Of a stretch of 8,243 bases of DNA, positions 1-6,358 are shown in pieces; the stretch's first letter is position 1, and each line of letters opens with the position of its first letter. The stretch is from the NCBI GenBank assembly GCA_027003085.1, contig JALWYR010000032.1:1-8243 (forward strand), written 5' to 3'. Source of the stretch: Flavobacteriales bacterium. GTDB taxonomy: Bacteria > Bacteroidota > Bacteroidia > Flavobacteriales > Flavobacteriaceae. Below the pieces are notes generated by a model. The model saw nothing but the letters and a program-made list of their open reading frames with translations. It had not been told where the DNA came from and made no database searches. A program made the position numbers and the translations under genes.

Positions 1-360
1 GTCTTGCTTCGCGGCTTCGCAAGCCGGCAGGCCCTCGCTACGCTCCGGCCTTGGTCTTGCTCCGCGGGCCTCGGAACCCTTCGGTTTCCTCGGCGGCTCC
101 GTGAACCTGCGGCTTCCAAAGGCCAATGTCATTGGCCGCGCCTTGTTTCACTCCGCGGCTCCACAAGCCATCGGCTCCCACGGGCCGGCGCCATTGGCCG
201 CGCCTTGTCTTGTTTCGCGGCTCCGGGAGCCCGTACGCTTCGCCTGCGGCTTCGCGTTGGTCTCACTTCGCTTGCTGCGGAGCCCTTCGGTCTCCTTGCT
301 CATCGCCGGGCCGGCTGCGCCGTCCCGGCTTGGCGGCGTGGAGCCAGCGCCGCTGTTATT
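1..360. repeat. GC-rich intergenic repeat block with degenerate ~25-bp units
   Basis: This stretch has no credible gene. It is built from degenerate copies of a motif close to GTCTTGYTTCGCGGCTYCG followed by a variable base pair and AGCC. Copies begin at 1, 54 and 207; copies 1-25 and 207-231 agree at 21 of 25 positions. A longer unit repeats at a 62-bp offset: 130-169 against 192-231 matches at about 32 of 40 positions, including a perfect 17-bp identity (130-146 and 192-208). Many small palindromes are present, for example cggctt/aagccg around 12-26 and ggccaatg/cattggcc at 121-137. The same motif recurs at 8167-8195, so it is a dispersed family. All three plus-strand frames are open for long stretches, but only because the repeat lacks stops. 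Function is unknown; I would treat it as a non-coding repeat cluster. Confidence 0.75.
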
Positions 361-400
361 TTTCAGAATAATAAATCATTGATAATCAATTCATTAATAA

Positions 401-430
401 TTCATAATTCATAATTCATAATTCATAATT
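401..430. repeat. AT-rich heptamer tandem repeat (ttcataa)n
   Basis: Four perfect copies of the 7-bp unit ttcataa plus two bases, preceded by a degenerate copy at 391-400. The array lies between the GC-rich block and the end of the epimerase gene. A 10-bp inverted repeat (334-343 and 446-455, cggcgtggag/ctccacgccg) flanks it. It looks like a simple-sequence repeat prone to copy-number change. The units are too short and have no spacers, so it is not a CRISPR array. Confidence 0.9.
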
Positions 431-485
431 AACCTCGCGGCTTGTCTCCACGCCGGAAAAGTAGTTATGTAAAAGTCGTGATTCG

Positions 486-1466
486 TCAGGCCAATTTTCC
501 CGTTTTTCGAAAATAATCGATAGCTTCGCGCACGGCCTGACGCACGGGAGTAAATGCCAAGCCCAACATTTCGCGGGCCTTACGGTTGTCGTAGTAATTG
601 TAAATGCCCAAAATTTTCAAATTCACCGACGACACTTGCGTGGGAACACCGGCCTTGCGCACCAAATCACCACCCCACCCCACTACACTTAAAATGGGAC
701 GCGGAAGCGGAATTAGCAAGGTTTTCCGGCCGTATTCCTCGGCTACCAAACGGAAAAATTCCTTGTAGGTCATATTTTCGTGGGCGATGATGAATTTTTC
801 GCCCGACGGGCGCAAGTCAAAACTGCGGATAATGGCCCGGGCCACATCGCCCACGTGCACGAAGTTTTTTCCCCCTGGCGGATAAAAGGCCATCCGTTTC
901 CCGGCCACGGCCAGCACCATCCGTCCCGAACTGGGCTTGGTGTCGTGCGGGCCTATCATAAAGGTCGGACTAATGGTGGTTACGTGCAAATCACGGGCGG
1001 CAGCATCCACCAAATCCTGGGCCATCTTCTTGCTCCGGGCATACAATGACCGGCTCACAGGCGGTCGCATGGGCTTTTGTTCGTTGCCCAAATCCTGCAA
1101 ATCGCCAAAGCCGAAAGTGTTAGCCGTGCCCACATACACCAAGCGGCCGGTTCCGCTATGCAAGCACGCATCGATGACATTTCGGGTTCCCTGCACATTG
1201 GCCGGCACATAATCCTCGATTCGCAACAAATGGTGGCGTGCCAAAGCGGCAATATGCACCGCCACGTCGCAATGCTTCATTTGCGTTTTCAGCCGGTGGA
1301 CGTCGGACAAATCCCCTTCCACCAGTTCCACACCGTCCAATTGCGGATAAACAAAATTTTCCTTGCGCCGCACCAATGCTTTTACTTCGTAACCCTGTTC
1401 CAAAAGTTGCAACACCAAATTGGTGCCCAACAAGCCGTTTGCGCCGGTAACAAAAATTTTTTTCAT
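486..1466 (-). CDS. Extended SDR: NAD(P)-dependent epimerase/dehydratase, DFR/HpnA-like
   Basis: A 326-residue extended short-chain dehydrogenase/reductase, predicted cytosolic. The Rossmann nucleotide-binding motif TGANGLLG is at residues 7-14. An Arg after the second strand (R33, in LVRR) suggests NADP preference. The active site shows T114 in the usual Ser/Thr position and Y142-x3-K146 (YARSK). The segment GPHDTKPSSGR and the later FVHVGDVA resemble dihydroflavonol-reductase-like and hopanoid-associated HpnA-type epimerases, but the substrate cannot be read from sequence and no hopanoid genes are nearby. I start at 1466 (MKKIFVTG) because the frame's upstream extension to 1562 lies inside the preceding reductase gene and precedes the Rossmann fold with unrelated residues. 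The start is 11 nt after that gene's stop, so the two are probably co-transcribed. The family assignment is firm; the reaction is not. Confidence 0.9.
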   Translation of the reverse strand: MKKIFVTGANGLLGTNLVLQLLEQGYEVKALVRRKENFVYPQLDGVELVEGDLSDVHRLKTQMKHCDVAVHIAALARHHLLRIEDYVPANVQGTRNVIDACLHSGTGRLVYVGTANTFGFGDLQDLGNEQKPMRPPVSRSLYARSKKMAQDLVDAAARDLHVTTISPTFMIGPHDTKPSSGRMVLAVAGKRMAFYPPGGKNFVHVGDVARAIIRSFDLRPSGEKFIIAHENMTYKEFFRLVAEEYGRKTLLIPLPRPILSVVGWGGDLVRKAGVPTQVSSVNLKILGIYNYYDNRKAREMLGLAFTPVRQAVREAIDYFRKTGKLA

Positions 1467-1477
1467 CGGCTTTTTTG

Positions 1478-2284
1478 TTAATCCTTTTCCAATTCCCTGC
1501 CCACTACCCGGGTCATAAAGCGGGCCAAAACACTTTCGGGCGCCAAGCGCGTCAGCAGCCAATTGATCCGGTTAGGCCAATCAATAAAAATCAAGGACTT
1601 ACGGCGAAACATTTTGTCCAACGAAACCCGCACCGTTTTTTCGGGATCCGACAGGGCCCAACGGGCCAAACGGCCCTGCTTGGCTATGCGGCTACGTATT
1701 TCGGGATTGGTGGGCATTGGGCCGGGATGCACCACCGCCACGTGCACCGGCGTGTGCCGGAGTTCGAAATAAAGCCCGCGCGAAAAGAAATGCACAAAAC
1801 TTTTCGATGCCGGATAAACCGTTTTGTAACCGTTGGGCGTAAAGGCCGACAAACTGCCCACATTGAGCACATAGGCCTGCGGACGCTGCATCAAATTGGG
1901 AAGCAATGCGCGGGTGAGCAAACTCACCGGCAAAACATTCAACCGGATAATGTTGGCAATATATTCCGGTGTGGCCTGTTCAAACCTGCGGGTGCCGCCG
2001 GTGCCCACATTGTTGATGAGCACTTCCACGGGAAAACCTTCGTTGATTTGTTGCGAAATCCGGTCAATTTCGTCTTCATCCGTCAAATCGGCTTCGATAA
2101 AATGAAACGGAATGTCAGCATCCAATTGTTTTCTTAGTTCGGTCAATCCGTCGGCCGATTTGTCAATGGCAATGATGCCATAACCACGCCTTGCCAATTC
2201 ACGGGCATATATCCTGCCCAATCCGTTGGCGGCACCAGTAACAACGGCAAAAGTCCGCTCCACTGACAATGGCTTGGTTTTCAT
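1478..2284 (-). CDS. Classical SDR oxidoreductase
   Basis: A 268-residue classical short-chain dehydrogenase/reductase, predicted cytosolic. The cofactor motif TGAANGLG is at residues 16-23, an NNVG variant of NNAG at 91-94, and the complete catalytic tetrad is N116, S144, Y157 and K161 (YPASK). A PG motif follows in HPGPMPTNP, as expected after the sixth strand. Overall it resembles the broad ketoacyl/hydroxysteroid-type SDR group; the substrate is unknown. Its stop is 11 nt before the start of the epimerase-like gene, suggesting a two-gene unit of sequential oxidoreductases. The peptidase gene ends 32 nt upstream. A TATCTTTG box lies 7 nt before the ATG, so this gene may have its own promoter with a very short or absent leader. 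Length and motifs are complete; no sign of decay. Confidence 0.92.
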   Translation of the reverse strand: MKTKPLSVERTFAVVTGAANGLGRIYARELARRGYGIIAIDKSADGLTELRKQLDADIPFHFIEADLTDEDEIDRISQQINEGFPVEVLINNVGTGGTRRFEQATPEYIANIIRLNVLPVSLLTRALLPNLMQRPQAYVLNVGSLSAFTPNGYKTVYPASKSFVHFFSRGLYFELRHTPVHVAVVHPGPMPTNPEIRSRIAKQGRLARWALSDPEKTVRVSLDKMFRRKSLIFIDWPNRINWLLTRLAPESVLARFMTRVVGRELEKD

Positions 2285-2308
2285 TTCGTTTCAAAGATAC
2301 GAAACGAA
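2285..2308. repeat. 8-bp inverted repeat framing the SDR -7 box
   Basis: Perfect arms ttcgtttc (2285-2292) and gaaacgaa (2301-2308) flank an 8-nt loop. The promoter-like TATCTTTG lies mostly within the loop. The right-arm sequence, extended to cgaaacgaatg (2300-2310), recurs as an exact 11-bp copy at 2349-2359 in the end of the peptidase gene. It could be an operator, an mRNA hairpin at the peptidase 3' end, or coincidence. There is no T-run typical of an intrinsic terminator. Confidence 0.5.
2292..2299 (-). promoter_or_regulatory. Bacteroidota-type -7 box (TATCTTTG) before the SDR pair
   Basis: On the minus strand this reads TATCTTTG, an exact match to the phylum's -7 consensus TAnnTTTG. 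It lies between the peptidase stop and the SDR start and sits in the loop of an 8-bp inverted repeat. A TTTG occurs further upstream on the minus strand, but the 23-nt spacing is longer than usual. If used, the transcript would begin almost at the ATG. An 8-bp match can occur by chance, so this is a moderate call. Confidence 0.45.
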
Positions 2309-2316
2309 TGCATACC

Positions 2317-3987
2317 TCATTTCAAACCAAGCACCTCCACCCCTTGTTCGAAACGAATGTCCACGGGAATGCCCGCCTTGCCCACTCGCTCCAAGTCGGC
2401 TTGGAGTTGTGGGCCTACAACACCGTATTTTTTGACAAAAGCCACTACGGCATCATAATTACCGTCGCCTTGGAGCATCAGGATTTTGCGCGAAAGCTCG
2501 GTCATGGCTTGCGGAAATTTTTCGTAATCCACCGAATAGGTTCCGTCGGCATTGCGGACAATGGCGCCTTTTTCGCGGAAAAAGTTAAACCGAATCAAAT
2601 TGGCCATACCGTGGGCCTCATGGGCACCAAAGCGGATACTACGGAAAATACTGGCCGTAAAGGTGGTCATATATTGCCGCATATCGCCATCCACAAGGCC
2701 TTTGGCATGCAACTGGCTCACCATATAAAGCCCCAAAATATCCGCCTTGCCTTCTTCGATGGCCGAATAGGTTTCCTTCAAGGCCGTGCGCACCGGTCCC
2801 TTACCCGTAATGGTATTTTTGATACCCAATCCGTGGGCCACTTCGTGGAACATGGTATTGGCAAAAAAGGCATCGAAATCCACGAATTTCCGTTGGTCGG
2901 GACTGATGAGCACGCGGGCAATGGGCACAAGGATTTTGTCGAATTTGGCCCGCATCACGTTTTTCAATTGCAGCCGGCGCGATCCTTTTTTCAGTTGTAC
3001 CTCTTCGTCGTTGGGCAAATTGATGGCAATGGTTTTGCCGCCGGTGTTGGCTTCGCCGGCGTAGTAAATGGCATCGTAGGCGTTCAGGTCGGAACGGGTG
3101 CCGGGTTTTTCCTGCTTATATTTTTCGGGAACGGGCAATCCCTTTTGTAATTCGGGCAAAAGGGCAATGTATTTTTTCAATCGTTCCGACCAGGCCATAT
3201 CCTTGACCAACACATAGGCCTCGTGCGCGGCTTTGTAGCCGAAAAGTTGGTCTTCGTAAGTCTCGATAGGCCCGATGACCAAATCCAAATGGTTGTTTTT
3301 CATGTCCATCCACAGCATATCGCTGGGCCGGTAATCGTCGGTGAGCAGGGCATCGGCACGGGCACGCAGGTAGGCGGCAAATTCCTTGTCGTCGGTCAAA
3401 CCGGCGGCCTTGCGCAAGAGCGCGGCCATTTTTTCGTGTTGTTTTTTAAAGAAAATATGATAGGGAATGGCCGTCAATTTACCTTGCGCGTCACGCCGAA
3501 TCATGGTATATAAGCCGTCTTTGCCCGGCAGTTCGGCCTTTTCGAATTCCACCTTGGTCATATCGTGCGGATAAAAATTGGCACCTTTGGGCTTGGGACC
3601 AATTCCGGGCACAAAGGGCTTGTCGCCGTCAAGGCGATCCCACGGGCCGTAGTTGAGTTCCACATATTCCCAAATCACGGGCGATTTTACCTTGTTTTTC
3701 AGTTCCGATTTATCGCCAAAAGATTGCATCCAAAAAACCTCATCGTTGATTTTGGCCGCTTCGATGAGCAAAGGAATGACCTTTTTTTCGTTGTCCGACA
3801 ATTTGGCCAAATCCGTGGTCAGTTTAAAGGGCGCATATTGCGCGATTTTTTGACGTATAATACTATCGTTCATCATATATTTTTTGTCATCGGGCATTTT
3901 TTTGTCGGCATCGTTACCGGAATTTTTTTCGGTATTACAGCTAGTAAGCATAATAAAACTGACAAAAATCATTTGCAAGTATTTCAT
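2317..3987 (-). CDS. Lipoprotein zinc peptidase, M49 (dipeptidyl-peptidase III) family
   Basis: A 556-residue predicted lipoprotein metallopeptidase. Residues 1-17 form a short signal with lipobox LTSC and lipidated Cys17, followed by a polar, lysine-rich linker. The catalytic region has HEVAH at 381-385 and EEGKAD at 411-416. By analogy with M49 enzymes, H381, H385 and E412 would bind zinc and E382 act as general base. IGPIETYEDQLFGYKAAHEA (about 238-257) matches another conserved M49 block, and FGAHEAHG lies at 453-460. The zinc motif is the pentapeptide HExxH rather than the HExxGH hexapeptide of animal enzymes; pentapeptide M49 members are known. Family members remove dipeptides from N-termini; the substrate here is unknown. 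I start at 3987 because the alternative ATG at 4008 adds seven residues before the signal. No clear promoter was found upstream. It is first of three minus-strand genes. Confidence 0.85.
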   Translation of the reverse strand: MKYLQMIFVSFIMLTSCNTEKNSGNDADKKMPDDKKYMMNDSIIRQKIAQYAPFKLTTDLAKLSDNEKKVIPLLIEAAKINDEVFWMQSFGDKSELKNKVKSPVIWEYVELNYGPWDRLDGDKPFVPGIGPKPKGANFYPHDMTKVEFEKAELPGKDGLYTMIRRDAQGKLTAIPYHIFFKKQHEKMAALLRKAAGLTDDKEFAAYLRARADALLTDDYRPSDMLWMDMKNNHLDLVIGPIETYEDQLFGYKAAHEAYVLVKDMAWSERLKKYIALLPELQKGLPVPEKYKQEKPGTRSDLNAYDAIYYAGEANTGGKTIAINLPNDEEVQLKKGSRRLQLKNVMRAKFDKILVPIARVLISPDQRKFVDFDAFFANTMFHEVAHGLGIKNTITGKGPVRTALKETYSAIEEGKADILGLYMVSQLHAKGLVDGDMRQYMTTFTASIFRSIRFGAHEAHGMANLIRFNFFREKGAIVRNADGTYSVDYEKFPQAMTELSRKILMLQGDGNYDAVVAFVKKYGVVGPQLQADLERVGKAGIPVDIRFEQGVEVLGLK

Positions 3988-4279
3988 AGTTTCTACATTT
4001 TGTTGCAATTTAAAAAATAACCGGCTACCAAATTATGAAACATGATGGATACAAAAGATATTCGCGCAAGTTTACTTTAAAAAAAGATTGTGAATGTGAA
4101 GAGAGATTTTTATTATGTAATAATTAATATTTAGCTTTTTGTTAATCATGCTAATATTTTGAAACACATAAAATTATACCAGCAAAATAAATAAAAATCA
4201 TCAAAAAATGAAATGTTTCTTTTTTTGTTTGAAAAAAAATAGTATATTTGGGCAACTATTTGACACCTAAGTAATACTC
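3988..4279. other. AT-rich divergent intergenic region
   Basis: This 292-bp spacer separates the divergent peptidase and small membrane protein genes and must carry the promoters for both directions. It is markedly AT-rich, with runs of A and T, and has no convincing open frame. On the plus strand a TATATTTG box is visible near its right end. On the minus strand I found no exact TAnnTTTG; nearest are imperfect sites at about 4031-4038 and 4054-4062. I see no RNA gene or riboswitch-like fold. Confidence 0.7.
4243..4250 (+). promoter_or_regulatory. Bacteroidota-type -7 box (TATATTTG) for the small membrane protein
   Basis: Exact match to TAnnTTTG, 29 nt before the GTG start at 4280. A T-rich stretch with TTTG at 4224-4227 lies upstream and could serve as the -33 element, though spacing is somewhat short. 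Position, AT-rich context and the following open frame make this the most convincing of the three boxes in the window. Confidence 0.6.
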
Positions 4280-4531
4280 GTGAATAAACGTAAAAACAAA
4301 AATAAATGTTACCTGGTCAAGGAGAATTTTATCATTGCCTTGACAACTTTTGTGATGTTTGATGCACTTTTTTCATTGCTTTTTTATTTCTACAAAAAAG
4401 AAAATTTGATAGAAACGGGAGATACGTACGATTATATCCTTTATGGCACCCTCTCTGCCATGTTTATTTTTATTGTTCCCGTTTCCCGTGCGCTTTTGGG
4501 TTACTTTCTTCGCAAGGAATTCGACAACTGA
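4280..4531 (+). CDS. Small two-helix membrane protein, unknown function
   Basis: I do not recognise this 83-residue protein. It begins with a lysine/arginine/asparagine-rich stretch (residues 2-9), then has two hydrophobic segments at about 17-38 and 52-77 separated by a polar loop, and ends RKEFDN. Positive charge at both ends predicts a hairpin with both termini in the cytoplasm. The start is inferred as GTG at 4280; the first in-frame ATG would be within the first membrane segment (residue 26), so a non-ATG start is needed to keep both helices. A TATATTTG box lies 29 nt upstream. Its stop is 40 nt before kdsD, which has its own promoter-like box, so it could be monocistronic or a leader gene of the envelope operon. 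The start of the gene is more AT-rich than its neighbours. It could be a spurious frame, but the membrane pattern and placement favour a real gene. Confidence 0.6.
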   Translation: MNKRKNKNKCYLVKENFIIALTTFVMFDALFSLLFYFYKKENLIETGDTYDYILYGTLSAMFIFIVPVSRALLGYFLRKEFDN

Positions 4532-4547
4532 TTTCGGCGCTTTTGTT

Positions 4548-4555
4548 TACCTTTG
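4548..4555 (+). promoter_or_regulatory. Bacteroidota-type -7 box (TACCTTTG) for kdsD operon
   Basis: Exact match to TAnnTTTG, 16 nt before the kdsD ATG at 4572 and just after the stop of the small membrane protein gene. It would give a leader of roughly ten bases. No clear -33 TTTG lies at the usual distance. It is a plausible promoter for kdsD-tatC-lptB-era. Confidence 0.5.
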
Positions 4556-4571
4556 TGCTAAGCATTTCAAT

Positions 4572-5543
4572 ATGACCAACCCCGAGAAAACCGTTGAAAG
4601 CGGGCGCCAAACCTTGCGCGCCGAAGCCAATGCCCTGTTGCATTTGGCCGGCATTTTGGATGAATCTTTTGCTCGCGCGGTGGATGCCATTATGCAAACC
4701 GGCGGACGTCTTGTGGTAAGCGGCATCGGAAAAAGCGCCTTGGTGGCCCGAAAAATGGTGGCCACCTTTAATTCCACTGGTACGCCGGCCGTTTTTTTGC
4801 ACGCTGCCGATGCCACCCACGGCGATATGGGCATTATTCAGGAAAACGATTTGGTGCTTATCCTCTCCAAAAGCGGTAATACGCCCGAAATCAAACTCTT
4901 GGCTTCCTTGGTCAAAAATGCCGGGTTCCGGCTTATGGCCATGACGGCCGACCCCGAATCCCACTTGGCGCGTGCGGCCGACATTGTGTTGCTTACCCCC
5001 GTGGACCGCGAAGCCGACCCTTTGAATTTGGCGCCCACCACCAGTTCTACCCTTCAAATGGCCTTGGGCGATGCCCTGGCCATAGCCGTATTGGAACAAC
5101 GTGGTTTTACACGCGACGATTTTGCCCGGTTCCACCCGGGCGGGAGTTTGGGCAAACAACTGCTTTTGCAAGTGGGACAGCTACTCGACGACCGCGATGC
5201 GCCAAGTGTGACACCCGGCACACCCCTGCGCGACGTGATTGTGGAAATTACCGCCAAACGCGTAGGCGGAACCGCCGTGCTGGATAACGGACAAGTTACC
5301 GGTATCATTACCGACGGCGATGTGCGCCGCATGCTCCAAAAACATACTGATATTTCACGCATTCGCGCCCGCGACATTATGTCGGCCAACCCCAAAACCA
5401 CCACATCCGGCACCTTGGCAGCCGATGCACTCAAAAAAATGAAACAACACAATATCAACCAATTGATTGTGCTCGATTCCGAAACCGGAAAATACCTGGG
5501 TATTGTTCACTTGCACGACATCCTTAAAGAAGGTATTCTATGA
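4572..5543 (+). CDS. kdsD: D-arabinose 5-phosphate isomerase (KdsD/KpsF/GutQ family)
   Basis: Interconverts ribulose 5-phosphate and arabinose 5-phosphate, the entry step to Kdo for the LPS inner core; cytosolic. The 323-residue length matches E. coli KdsD (328). An SIS sugar-isomerase domain occupies about residues 30-190, followed by two CBS domains (about 205-260 and 270-323). Residues equivalent to the E. coli catalytic set are all present: K54 (in GIGKS), E106 (in TPEIK), E147 (in READPLNLAPT) and H188 (in HPGGSLG); THGDMG at 82-87 is the conserved HGD segment. I start at 4572 because the in-frame extension to 4443 lies within the preceding small gene and is unrelated to the family. Its TGA overlaps the tatC ATG (ATGA), implying translational coupling. 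Function call is strong; KdsD versus a GutQ/KpsF paralogue role cannot be separated by sequence alone, but the lptB neighbour favours LPS synthesis. Confidence 0.95.
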   Translation: MTNPEKTVESGRQTLRAEANALLHLAGILDESFARAVDAIMQTGGRLVVSGIGKSALVARKMVATFNSTGTPAVFLHAADATHGDMGIIQENDLVLILSKSGNTPEIKLLASLVKNAGFRLMAMTADPESHLARAADIVLLTPVDREADPLNLAPTTSSTLQMALGDALAIAVLEQRGFTRDDFARFHPGGSLGKQLLLQVGQLLDDRDAPSVTPGTPLRDVIVEITAKRVGGTAVLDNGQVTGIITDGDVRRMLQKHTDISRIRARDIMSANPKTTTSGTLAADALKKMKQHNINQLIVLDSETGKYLGIVHLHDILKEGIL

Positions 5544-6358
5544 GCGGCGAAACTCCATTCAGGGATATGAGCCTGATAGATCATTTACGCGATTTGCGCA
5601 AAATGATTGTTCATTCGTTGGTGGCGGTTTTTATTGCCGCAGCAGCAGCTTTTTTGGCCAAAAGCATCATTTTTGACAAAATCCTGTTTGCGCCCTTACA
5701 CCTGGATTTTGTTACCTACCGTATGTTTTGCCGGATTTCGGATGCCTTGTGTGTTCAGAAAATTCCCATTACGCTCATTGCGCGCAAACTGCAAGGGCAA
5801 TTCAGCGTGCATATCTGGACGTCGGTCTATGCGGGTATCATTCTGGCTTTTCCTTACATATTATATGAATTGTGGAAATTCGTAGCGCCCGGGCTTTATC
5901 CTTCCGAACAACGCTATGGTAAACGTTTTGTTTTTGTTACGTCCATCCTGTTCTTTATCGGCATCCTTTTCGGTTACTACATCATTACGCCCTTGGTGAT
6001 CAATTTCCTTGGAAATTACACCATTAGCGACCGCGTGGAAAATATGGTGGACATCACCTCCTACATTTCCTCGGTGCGCACCACCATTTTGGCCAACGGA
6101 TTGGTGTTCGAACTGCCGGTAATCATCTACTTTTTCGTCAAACTGGGCTTGGTGGACAGCGGTTTTCTCAAACAAAGCCGCAAATACGCTTACGTGCTCA
6201 TCCTCATTTTGGCCGCCATTATCACCCCGCCCGACATTTTCAGTCAGGTGGTGGTGGCTATTCCGCTTGTTGTACTCTATGAAGTAAGTATTTTTGTAGC
6301 ACGTTGGCTCGAACGCGGGAAATCCGGATCGCAAGCCCTTCAAAAAACCGACTCATGA
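5540..6358 (+). CDS. tatC: Sec-independent (twin-arginine) translocase subunit TatC
   Basis: Inner-membrane core and signal-peptide receptor of the Tat pathway, which exports folded proteins with twin-arginine signals. The 272-residue protein shows the family pattern: an N-terminal HLRDLR (15-20), six hydrophobic segments at about 23-41, 95-114, 130-157, 181-200, 216-229 and 233-252, and the signature FVAPGLYPSEQRY (114-126). E123, E191 (FELPV) and D232 (TPPDIFSQ) align with conserved E. coli E103, E170 and D211. The position of E. coli E15 is Asp (D18), a conservative change in the signal-binding site. The first periplasmic loop is about 18 residues longer than in E. coli and holds C64 and C71. 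It overlaps kdsD and lptB by ATGA at both ends. No tatA or tatB gene lies in the window, so its partners must be encoded elsewhere. Confidence 0.95.
   Translation: MSGETPFRDMSLIDHLRDLRKMIVHSLVAVFIAAAAAFLAKSIIFDKILFAPLHLDFVTYRMFCRISDALCVQKIPITLIARKLQGQFSVHIWTSVYAGIILAFPYILYELWKFVAPGLYPSEQRYGKRFVFVTSILFFIGILFGYYIITPLVINFLGNYTISDRVENMVDITSYISSVRTTILANGLVFELPVIIYFFVKLGLVDSGFLKQSRKYAYVLILILAAIITPPDIFSQVVVAIPLVVLYEVSIFVARWLERGKSGSQALQKTDS

Noticed and set aside
4..414. 136-codon plus-strand open frame, with overlapping frames at 101-382 and 126-371
   Set aside because: All three frames are open across the same GC-rich repeat, the products are Arg/Ala/Pro-rich low-complexity, and no family motif is visible. 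They are by-products of a stop-poor repeat.
401..430. Possible CRISPR-like array
   Set aside because: Units are 7 bp and contiguous, with no unique spacers and no cas genes nearby.
1467..1562. N-terminal extension of the epimerase to 1562
   Set aside because: It overlaps the end of the upstream SDR gene, and the Rossmann fold starts at the second Met, as is normal for the family.
1475..2137. 220-codon plus-strand open frame
   Set aside because: It is antisense to the well-supported SDR gene with full catalytic motifs, and its His/Arg/Gln-rich translation resembles no family.
2269..3150. 293-codon plus-strand open frame
   Set aside because: Antisense to the M49 peptidase; its length reflects codon use in that gene, and no domain is recognisable.
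4470..5171. 233-codon minus-strand open frame
   Set aside because: Antisense to kdsD, which carries all SIS active-site residues; the translation is Gly/His/Gln-rich without motifs.
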